Assembly (NCBI GenBank): GCA_005883245.1
Contig: VAXT01000092.1
Coordinates: forward strand, 1 to 12,580
Length of the DNA stretch: 12,580 nt
Source: Actinomycetota bacterium
GTDB lineage: Bacteria > Actinomycetota > Thermoleophilia > Gaiellales > Gaiellaceae
Direction: 5' to 3'
Shown: one piece after another, positions 5,807 through 11,889 of the stretch
How the letters are laid out: the number at the start of each line of letters is the position of its first letter
Position numbering within the stretch: the stretch's first letter is position 1
Notes under the pieces: model-generated
What the model saw: the letters and a program-made list of their open reading frames with translations, nothing else
The model's database searches: none
What the model was told of the DNA's origin: nothing
Program-made: the position numbers and the translations under genes

Positions 5807-6309
5807 TCGAGCTTCGTCCCATGACGCCGGAGTTCCTCGAGGCGCTCCTCGAGGGCGACCGCGAGCGCGCGTCGAAGGCTCTCGACGTCGAGCTGCCCGA
5901 CGGCTTTCCGCGTGAGGGCGTCACGCGCTTCTTCGCGCTCCGGCTGCGCCAGATGCAGCAGGACGAAGGCTTCCGCGAGTGGTGCCCGCACGCGGTCGTG
6001 CTCGACGGACAGATGATCGGGCACGCCGGCTACCACGGCCCGCCGGGCGTGAACGCGAACCAGAGCCCGGACGCGGTCGAGATCGGCTACACGATCGAGG
6101 AACCGTGGCGCGGCAGCGGGTATGCGACCGCGGCGGCGACGGAGCTCCTGCGCCGGGCCGAGGAGCGGGGTGTCCGCCGCTACGTCGCCTCGGCGACCCC
6201 GGACAACGAGCCCTCGCTCGCGATCATCCGCAAGCTCGGCTTCAGGCAGACGGGCGAGGCGATCGACGAGGAGGACGGGCTGGAGCTCGTCTTCGAGCTC
6301 GAACGCTAG
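5803..6309 (+). CDS. GNAT-family N-acetyltransferase (RimJ/RimL-like)
   Basis: The 168-residue product has the GNAT fold. An N-terminal strand (IELRPMTPEFLEALLEGD) is followed by VVLDGQMIGHAGYHG (strands 2-3), EIGYTIEEPWRGSGYATAAATELLRRA (strand 4 and the acetyl-CoA pyrophosphate loop RGSGYA), and VASATPDNEPSLAIIRKLGF (the region ending in the conserved Lys-Leu-Gly-Phe). This pattern matches the RimJ/RimL-like group that acetylates protein N-termini, amino acids or antibiotics. The substrate is not evident. I chose the TTG (5803-5805), which overlaps the MarR stop as TTGA, in line with other 4-nt overlaps in this window. A GTG at 5797 is equally possible and would add two residues. It is likely co-transcribed with the MarR gene. 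Confidence 0.88.
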   Translation: MIELRPMTPEFLEALLEGDRERASKALDVELPDGFPREGVTRFFALRLRQMQQDEGFREWCPHAVVLDGQMIGHAGYHGPPGVNANQSPDAVEIGYTIEEPWRGSGYATAAATELLRRAEERGVRRYVASATPDNEPSLAIIRKLGFRQTGEAIDEEDGLELVFELER

Positions 6310-6363
6310 GCGTGGGTTGACGGAGCAGCTGATCTCACGGTTGAGCCTGCAGACACCCGCCGA

Positions 6364-7257
6364 CTACGAGCAGGGCGCGCGTCTCGCCTTCGGGAGCGCG
6401 AACGGCCGGCGCCAGGTTGGATCGGATGCGCCCGAGCGCGACCGGATGAGAATCCGCTCGCGCGTGCCGTCCGGGCGAATCGCCACGACGGCGGTGCTCG
6501 AGTCGACCACGCGCGCGAACGCGATCACACGTCCGCTTGGCGACCACGCGGGACCCGTTTCGGAACTGTGGCCAGAGGTGACCATGCGTGCGTCCGCACC
6601 CTCGACCCCGATGACGGCGATCTGCCCCGTATCGGACAACGGGCCGCCGTACGCGACGTAGGCGATCCGCGAGCCGTCCGGCGACCACGCGGGCTCCGCC
6701 GCCGACCCGACGAGCAAGCGGCGACCGCTTCCGTCGGCATTGACCACGAAGACGCGATTCGAACCGGCTTGACTCGGTCTATCGATCTCCAGCCGGTCGG
6801 CATAGGCAAGCCGGCGGCTGTCGGGTGACCATGTCGGCCCGCTCGCGACGTTCCTCCCCGTCGAAATGGAGGTGAGCGTTCGCCCACTCCGGCTCGCCAC
6901 GACGATCCTCGAGGCCGGGGCGCCTGCGGCGTAGGCGATGCGGCTTCCGTCGGGCGACCACGCCGGGTCAGCGCCCAGGGAGCTGAAGCGGCGCATGATT
7001 CGCCCTCTGGCGTTGGCAACGACGATCTTCCCGCCGCGCACGAAGGCGACGAACCGCCCGTCCGGAGACCATGAGGGTGCACGCGCCTCTCCGGCGAGGA
7101 GGCGCACACGTCGCGAACCGTCGGGCCGCATGAGACACAGCCCGCCGTGGGGCCCGGCGGAGTACGTCAGCAACGAGGTCGGTGTGCGCGCCGAACCCGT
7201 GGCGCCGGCGAGAGCGAGCGACGTCCCGAGTACGCCGAAGACGAGGAGCTGCCTCAT
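6364..7257 (-). CDS. Secreted WD40/PD40 (TolB-like) beta-propeller protein
   Basis: The 297-residue product starts at ATG 7255-7257, followed by a signal peptide (MRQLLVFGVLGTSLALAGATGSA). The mature part is a row of PD40 repeats with the WSPDG core at about residues 63, 100, 143 (WSPDS), 191 and 238 (WSPSG), and a degenerate sixth (DPTW) near 281. Each is followed by RIAY/RFVAF-type strands, as in the propeller of TolB. The family binds proteins or peptides. This protein lacks the TolB N-terminal domain and has no enzymatic domain, so it is probably a stand-alone extracytoplasmic propeller. An in-frame upstream start (7299) exists but would cover the terminator of the preceding gene and spoil the signal peptide. 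The gene converges on the GNAT gene, 54 bp away. Confidence 0.85.
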   Translation of the reverse strand: MRQLLVFGVLGTSLALAGATGSARTPTSLLTYSAGPHGGLCLMRPDGSRRVRLLAGEARAPSWSPDGRFVAFVRGGKIVVANARGRIMRRFSSLGADPAWSPDGSRIAYAAGAPASRIVVASRSGRTLTSISTGRNVASGPTWSPDSRRLAYADRLEIDRPSQAGSNRVFVVNADGSGRRLLVGSAAEPAWSPDGSRIAYVAYGGPLSDTGQIAVIGVEGADARMVTSGHSSETGPAWSPSGRVIAFARVVDSSTAVVAIRPDGTRERILIRSRSGASDPTWRRPFALPKARRAPCS

Positions 7258-7266
7258 CTCACCCGG

Positions 7267-7272
7267 AGCGTA
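7267..7272 (-). promoter_or_regulatory. Weak candidate -10 for the propeller gene
   Basis: TACGCT on the minus strand fits TANNNT and lies 9 nt before the ATG. It is directly downstream of the terminator hairpin, where a separate promoter would be expected. A GGGTGAG just before the ATG is the only ribosome-binding candidate. The -35 is not visible, so the call is weak. Confidence 0.2.
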
Positions 7273-7296
7273 CCCGGGCTCTGGTTCCGGAAACGC

Positions 7297-7322
7297 CACG
7301 GGCCCGCCGGGGCGGGCCCGTG
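7297..7322 (-). terminator. Hairpin terminator of the 565-aa secreted protein gene
   Basis: A perfect 12-bp inverted repeat pairs CACGGGCCCGCC (7297-7308) with GGCGGGCCCGTG (7311-7322), leaving only GG between the arms; in practice the innermost pairs would open. It begins 22 nt past the stop codon of the secreted-protein gene. Only three T residues (GCGTTTCC) follow on the minus strand, so it is a G+C-rich hairpin with a poor U tract, a form common in high-GC actinobacteria. It separates the two secreted-protein genes. Confidence 0.75.
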
Positions 7323-7344
7323 AACGAAGCGTCGAAGATCCGGT

Positions 7345-9042
7345 TTACCTGCAGCTTGGGAACTTGAACGCGCCGATGCGTGTCCGCCACGGCCTCGTGT
7401 CGGCCGGGGTTCCGGACTCTCGGTAGTACTCGTTGATGTAGTAGAAGGTGCAGTCGTCGCGGGGGTCGACGTTCAAGGACGTGTAGTCGCCCCAGCGTGA
7501 GTTGGTGGTCGTCTGGACGCCCGACCCGTTCTGCAGAACGGCCTCGCCCTGGCCCAGCTGGCCGAGCGGATCGCTCGGGGCACGCCCCGCATAGCGGATG
7601 CCGCCATACACATCCGTTCCGTTGACGACGCTGTAGCCCGCGGCCATGTTGCCGAACTTGTCCTGCGCAACGCTGCCCATCCAGCGGTGAACGCCGTCGT
7701 TCGGCGCATAGGTCCCCTGCTGGTACACAACCGGGTCTCGAGGGTTCCGGATCTCGTACCAGCGGACTCCTGCGATGCCGGGCCGCGCCTCGACTGACTG
7801 ATTCGTGACCAGCGACTCGTACGTCTTGAAGTTCCGGTACTGCAGCCGGTAGGTCGGCCGTTGCCGGTACGAGAGGATGTCGAGGTACTGATCGGGATCG
7901 GTGATGCCCGGCTGCGGCAGGCAGTCGCGGCTGCCCGGCGAGCAAGGGAAGTTCGAGTCGAACTCGTCCACCGGCAGACTCATTGCGTCGAAGGTCGAAC
8001 TCTCTGGGTGCGCGAAGTCGACGTCGGCTTGGAACCAGTTGATGGCGTCGAACGGTGCTCCGTAGACGTAGTCGTCGTCCATCGTCCCCGCGAGGTACTC
8101 GGGGCTGCCGGGCGGTGGCATTCGCTTCCCATCCTGGTCGGCGGGCAGGATCCCGTCGCCCAACAGGTAGAGCGGATCGATGCCGTCGACGAGGTGGAAC
8201 GAGACCACAGTCGGGTTCGGGTCCCCCTCGACGAGCTGGTGTCGGTTGATCGCGTACACGCCGATCTGGTACTCGGTCGTCGGCCCGAACTCACGAGTAG
8301 TGATGTAGAGCCCGTCCCCGAAGACTCCGTACTTCGGGTAGTCGGGGAAGAACGCGCCGGTCGAGAACGCGTAGCGGTAGTACGACCCGAGTGGATCATC
8401 GGTCGTCGAGACCGCCACGCAGTTCCAGAATTCGTCCGGTCCCTGCGACGTGAACTGGCTCAGGATCCAGCGATTCGAGGTCTCGTCGTAGTTGACGATT
8501 CCGTCGCCGCTCGCCCCCGCGCAGTCAGGAACGCTGAAGCCCTGCCAGAGCGTCCCGGTGGGAACGGGCCCGAACTGCAGCGCCCCGCTCTTCGAGTAAA
8601 CGGCGTAGGTCAGGTTGACCATCGCGACGTAGTTGTGCTGGCCGACGTCTCCAACCGGGTCCGGCGGATTGACGCGGCGATTCAGGAGGAGGAAGTTGTC
8701 CTCGTTCCGTGGGCCCTCGAACGTGAACAGCGGTGAGGGCATCGCGCTTGGGCTCATCTGAGTCTGGAGCGCTCCGTCGCGCTCGTGTGCAGCGTTCGCG
8801 ACCCGGCCCACGAGGCTGCGGTCCCTCGGGGCGCTGCTCCCCCGAGCTTGTTGAATGGAGCCGGGTGCTGCGAGCATCGGCATGTCGCGCAGAGCCGGGC
8901 TCACGTCGAATGCGACCGCGCTCCCGACGGTCGGACGCAGCGGGCCGAGGCCGCCGGAGCTTGCGAGGGCCGGCCCGGCCGCGAACACAAGGGTTGTCAA
9001 AGCCGCCGCGAACACTGCCGCGACGAGTCGAGGTTTGGTCAT
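7345..9042 (-). CDS. Large secreted protein of an uncharacterised family
   Basis: The 565-residue product has a clear signal peptide (MTKPRLVAAVFAAALTTLVF, cleavage after ALA at residue 27). ATG 9040-9042 is preceded by GGGGAGGAG seven nt away. After a linker of about 80 residues come conserved-looking blocks: NPPDPVGDVGQHNYVAMVN, TLWQGFSVPDC, NRWILSQF, FWNCVAVSTTDDPLGSYYRY, FFPDYPKYGVFGDGLYIT, then SRWGDYTSLNVDPRDDCTFY, INEYYRESG and RTRIGAFKFPSC at the end. I recall similar motif sets in secreted hypothetical proteins of several phyla, but know no assigned function. Aromatic-rich strands and the repeated motifs suggest a beta-propeller. Six Cys in the mature part could form three disulphides. 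It ends at its own terminator; whether it is anchored is not evident. Confidence 0.85.
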   Translation of the reverse strand: MTKPRLVAAVFAAALTTLVFAAGPALASSGGLGPLRPTVGSAVAFDVSPALRDMPMLAAPGSIQQARGSSAPRDRSLVGRVANAAHERDGALQTQMSPSAMPSPLFTFEGPRNEDNFLLLNRRVNPPDPVGDVGQHNYVAMVNLTYAVYSKSGALQFGPVPTGTLWQGFSVPDCAGASGDGIVNYDETSNRWILSQFTSQGPDEFWNCVAVSTTDDPLGSYYRYAFSTGAFFPDYPKYGVFGDGLYITTREFGPTTEYQIGVYAINRHQLVEGDPNPTVVSFHLVDGIDPLYLLGDGILPADQDGKRMPPPGSPEYLAGTMDDDYVYGAPFDAINWFQADVDFAHPESSTFDAMSLPVDEFDSNFPCSPGSRDCLPQPGITDPDQYLDILSYRQRPTYRLQYRNFKTYESLVTNQSVEARPGIAGVRWYEIRNPRDPVVYQQGTYAPNDGVHRWMGSVAQDKFGNMAAGYSVVNGTDVYGGIRYAGRAPSDPLGQLGQGEAVLQNGSGVQTTTNSRWGDYTSLNVDPRDDCTFYYINEYYRESGTPADTRPWRTRIGAFKFPSCR

Positions 9043-9164
9043 GACTCAACTCCTCCCCTTTGAGTGAGCGTGAACAGCTATCCCAACACATACGGATTTC
9101 CGACGAGGGAGTAGCCGCACTCGCTCGCGCCCGGGGACGAGCGGCCGACATCGGGGCCCGTCGT
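9043..9164. other. Intergenic region upstream of the secreted-protein gene
   Basis: The 122 bp between the 53-aa membrane protein gene and the secreted-protein gene hold a good ribosome-binding site (GGGGAGGAG, minus strand). They contain no convincing -35/-10 pair and no strong hairpin. The secreted-protein gene could have its own promoter here or be read from the signalling operon. Confidence 0.35.
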
Positions 9165-9326
9165 TCAGACGAGGAAGTAGACGAGGAACGTGAGGGTGAG
9201 CACGATCGCCACGGCGAGCGTGACGACCAGCATCACGCCACCGAGGACGATCGGCATGCTCTCGTCGTCCTTGCCTCGCGCGGCCCTGCGGTAGAGCCGT
9301 TTTGGCGTCTGGACAAGATCGGTCAT
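9165..9326 (-). CDS. 53-residue single-pass membrane protein
   Basis: Reading the minus strand from ATG 9324-9326 to TGA 9165-9167 gives 53 codons. A basic N-terminal part (MTDLVQTPKRLYRRAARGKD) is followed by DESMPIVLGG and one hydrophobic stretch of about 25 residues (VMLVVTLAVAIVLTLTFLVY) that runs to the C-terminus. The layout is typical of real small membrane proteins, not of a random frame. The start lies 34 nt after the stop of the REC-PAS kinase gene, so it is probably the last gene of that operon. No strong Shine-Dalgarno is visible; a GGGAA lies about 11 nt upstream. I do not recognise the family. It may help anchor or regulate the soluble signalling proteins, which is speculation. 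Confidence 0.68.
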   Translation of the reverse strand: MTDLVQTPKRLYRRAARGKDDESMPIVLGGVMLVVTLAVAIVLTLTFLVYFLV

Positions 9327-9360
9327 ACCGATACTTGTTCCCGATCGAAAAGCGAGCTAA

Positions 9361-10839
9361 TCAGGCGTGCTGCACGACCGGAGCGCTCTCTTCGGCCTGC
9401 GGCGCGAGTGCGAGCGGGAGCTCCACCACGAAGGTCGAGCCCTCGCCCTCCTTCGAGGTGACCGTGAGCAGGCCGTCCATCCTGCGCACGAGCTCGCGGC
9501 AGATGTAGAGGCCCAGGCCCGTCCCGCCGACGCCGCGCGAGAGCTGCGGATCGACTCGGTAGAACTTGCCGAAGATCCGCTGCTGCTCGCCGTGCGGGAT
9601 GCCGAGGCCCTCGTCTCGGATCGAGACGCTGAGGCTCGTCCCGTTCGGCTCGACACGCAGCTCGACCGCGCCTCCGTCCGGGGAATACTTGACCGCGTTG
9701 TCGACGAGGTTGATCAGCACCTGGCGCAGCTTGTCCTCGTCGCCGGCGACGAACGACCCAGGCTCTGCCGCCACGACCTCCAGCGTGACGTCCTCCCGCT
9801 CGGCGAAGCCGGCGCGCATCCGCTCGACGACCTCCTGCGCGAGGCGGGCGACGTCGAGCCGGTTCGTCTGCAGCTGCAGGCGGCCGGAGTCGATCCGGTT
9901 GGCGAGCAGGATGTCCGCGGCCACGCGCGAGAGCCGCTCCGACTCCTGCGCGATCACCTGCAGCAGGCGCCGCTGCTTGTCCTCGTCGATCTCGATGTCC
10001 TGGCGGAGCAGTGTCTGCGCCGAGCCGTAGATCGCGGCCAGCGGAGTGCGCAGCTCGTGCGAGACGGTGGCCACGAACTCGCCCTTGAGCTCGTCGAGCG
10101 CCCGCTCCTCGGTCAGGTTCCGGAACGCGTAGACGACGCCGTCCTCGAACGCCACACCGGAGATCGAGAGCCAGACCTCGCGGCCCTCGATCACGAACGG
10201 AAGGGTCCTGGCGTTGGTGCTCCCCGGGCCGGGAACCGACGCGACGGGGATCGTCGGCCCAATCGCCTGCCAGTCCGGCAGGACGTCGTCCGCGCGCTGC
10301 CCGAGGACGGCGCTCGGCGTCAGGCCCGTGATCGCCGCTGCGGCTGGGTTCCAGTGCTGGATCACGCCGGTGTCGTCGACGAGGAAGACGCCGTCGTCGA
10401 CATGCTCGAGCACGCGGGCGTGCCGCTCGAGCGCGAGGCGCTGGCGCTCGACTTCCCGGTCGAGCCGGCGCATCCCGATCGCTCGCTCGAGCGAGGCGAT
10501 GAAGTAGTCGCGGTCGATCGGCTTCGCCACGAAGTCGTATGCGCCGCCGCGGAGCGCCCGGACGGCGAGATCGTGCTCGCCGTGGCCGGTGACCAGGAGC
10601 GTCGGTGTGCCCGGCCGGACCTTGCCGATCGCCTCGAGCAGAGCGAGGCCGTCCATCCCGGGCATCTTGATGTCGGTCACGATCGCGTCGTAGTCGACCT
10701 CCTTGATCCGCTCGAGGGCGTCTGTCGCGGTCTCCGACGTGTCGATCTGGACGCCGTCCATGCGCAGGAGGATCGCCTGGGGCAGCGCCTCGAGCAGCGC
10801 GACGTCGTCATCGACGAGCAGGATCCGCACGCCGTTCAT
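9361..10839 (-). CDS. Hybrid REC-PAS-histidine kinase
   Basis: The 492-residue soluble hybrid kinase has no membrane segment. Residues 1-120 are a receiver domain with acidic Asp10-12, phospho-acceptor Asp56, Thr84 and Lys106. A short coil leads to a PAS domain (about 140-245; GVFLVDDTGVIQHWNPAA). Next come HisKA with VSHELRTPL (His261) and HATPase with NLVDNAVKYS (Asn381), DEGLGI (Asp409) and GGTGLGL (438-444). All catalytic residues are present. The start is the ATG (10837-10839) that overlaps the upstream kinase stop in ATGA; the same frame extends upstream only as spurious sequence. An N-terminal REC allows input from the upstream kinase, making a two-step relay plausible. No separate response regulator with an output domain is encoded in the window. 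Confidence 0.93.
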   Translation of the reverse strand: MNGVRILLVDDDVALLEALPQAILLRMDGVQIDTSETATDALERIKEVDYDAIVTDIKMPGMDGLALLEAIGKVRPGTPTLLVTGHGEHDLAVRALRGGAYDFVAKPIDRDYFIASLERAIGMRRLDREVERQRLALERHARVLEHVDDGVFLVDDTGVIQHWNPAAAAITGLTPSAVLGQRADDVLPDWQAIGPTIPVASVPGPGSTNARTLPFVIEGREVWLSISGVAFEDGVVYAFRNLTEERALDELKGEFVATVSHELRTPLAAIYGSAQTLLRQDIEIDEDKQRRLLQVIAQESERLSRVAADILLANRIDSGRLQLQTNRLDVARLAQEVVERMRAGFAEREDVTLEVVAAEPGSFVAGDEDKLRQVLINLVDNAVKYSPDGGAVELRVEPNGTSLSVSIRDEGLGIPHGEQQRIFGKFYRVDPQLSRGVGGTGLGLYICRELVRRMDGLLTVTSKEGEGSTFVVELPLALAPQAEESAPVVQHA

Positions 10840-11885
10840 CGGAGCAGCTCCTCTGTCACGTCGTCTCCGATCCTGGGCATCTCGACGGTGAAGGTCGCTC
10901 CGCCCCCGGGCGTCCTCGAGAGTGAGATTTCGCCGCCGTGCTCCTTGACGATGCTGTACGTGATCGAGAGCCCGAGGCCGGTCCCCGTGCCGACCTCCTT
11001 CGTCGTGAAGAACGGATCGAAGACGCGCTTGGCGATATCGGTCGGGATTCCAGGCCCGGTGTCCGAGAAGACGATCCTGATCCGGTCGCGATCGAGCGAC
11101 GAGACGATCCGGATCTTCTTCCGCTCCGCCGGCACCTCCTCGAGCGCGTCGCGCGCATTCGTGAGCAGGTTGATGAACACCTGTTCGAGCTGGATCGGAT
11201 TGCCGTGCAGGACGAGCTTGTCGGGACACAGATCGAGCTCGACGTCGATCCCACGGAGCCGCAGCTGCTCCTGCATCAGCGACAGCGCCCGCTCGATGAC
11301 CTCGTCGACGTCGACCGGCTCGAACGTCACGGGGGCTGCGCGTCCGAAGGTTCGGAGGTGGGTGATGATCTCCGTCGCCTTCCGCACCTGCTCCATCGCC
11401 TTGCTCAGGTCCTCGAGCGCGGCTTCCGTGCCCAACTCGCCCATGTGCAGGCGATCGATCATGTTTCCGACGTAGAGCCCGATGTTGTTCAGCGGGTTGT
11501 TCAGCTCGTGCGCGACCCCCGTCGTCAGCTCACCGAGCGTGGCCAGCTTGCCGGCCTGGACGAGCTGCTCCTGCTTGTCACGAAGCTCCTGCTCCCGGCG
11601 CTCCATCTCCTGCGTCGTCGAACGCAGGTCGCCCATGATGTGGATCATCGCCTTGCGGCTGTCCTCGAGCCTGAGGTTGGACCGATGCGAGTCCTTGAGG
11701 ATGTGCAGCATTGCCTTGCGCTGGTCGCCGAGCCGGCGGTTCGACTCGTTCAGGTCGCCCATGATGTGGATCAGCGCGCGGCGCCGCTCCTCGGCCTGGC
11801 GCACGCGGAGCTGGAGCTCTTCGATCTGCTCTTCGAGGGCCGCAGCCTCGCCGCCGCGGCGCTGTGCCTGAGGCTCCGCAGCCAT
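10836..11885 (-). CDS. Soluble histidine kinase with triple 21-residue coiled-coil repeat
   Basis: The 349-residue kinase has no PAS, GAF or membrane segment. Residues 13-110 are a long coiled coil containing three 21-residue repeats (35-55, 56-76, 77-97), each opening with RRALIHIMGDL, RKAMLHILKDS or RKAMIHIMGDL; 21 is three heptads. The HisKA box is GVAHELNNPL (His126), of the NtrB/ZraS kind. The HATPase has NLLTNARDAL (Asn243), SDTGPGI (Asp275), PFFTTK and GTGTGLGLSI (299-308). All key residues are intact. The ATG (11883-11885) follows the upstream PAS-protein stop by 4 nt, and the stop overlaps the next gene. The missing sensor is therefore probably supplied by the upstream PAS protein through coiled-coil contact. 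Confidence 0.92.
   Translation of the reverse strand: MAAEPQAQRRGGEAAALEEQIEELQLRVRQAEERRRALIHIMGDLNESNRRLGDQRKAMLHILKDSHRSNLRLEDSRKAMIHIMGDLRSTTQEMERREQELRDKQEQLVQAGKLATLGELTTGVAHELNNPLNNIGLYVGNMIDRLHMGELGTEAALEDLSKAMEQVRKATEIITHLRTFGRAAPVTFEPVDVDEVIERALSLMQEQLRLRGIDVELDLCPDKLVLHGNPIQLEQVFINLLTNARDALEEVPAERKKIRIVSSLDRDRIRIVFSDTGPGIPTDIAKRVFDPFFTTKEVGTGTGLGLSITYSIVKEHGGEISLSRTPGGGATFTVEMPRIGDDVTEELLR
11625..11773 (-). repeat. Internal DNA repeat encoding the 21-residue coil units
   Basis: A 23-nt block beginning CAGGTCGCCCATGATG occurs at 11625-11647 and again at 11751-11773, 126 nt apart (two units of 63 nt). A diverged middle unit lies between them (GATGTGCAGCATTGCCTT near 11700). The 63-nt period matches the 21-residue protein repeat and indicates expansion by in-frame duplication. 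Confidence 0.8.
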
Positions 11886-11889
11886 TCCT

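Noticed and set aside
10840..11229. Long N-terminal extension of the REC-PAS kinase
   Set aside because: The receiver domain starts at the ATG at 10839, which overlaps the previous stop; the extension is a frame shadow of the upstream kinase.
9367..11475. A 702-codon open frame on the plus strand opposite the two kinases
   Set aside because: It is antisense to two kinases with every catalytic motif intact, has Arg/Asp-rich composition with no domain, and arises from GC-rich codon bias on the other strand.
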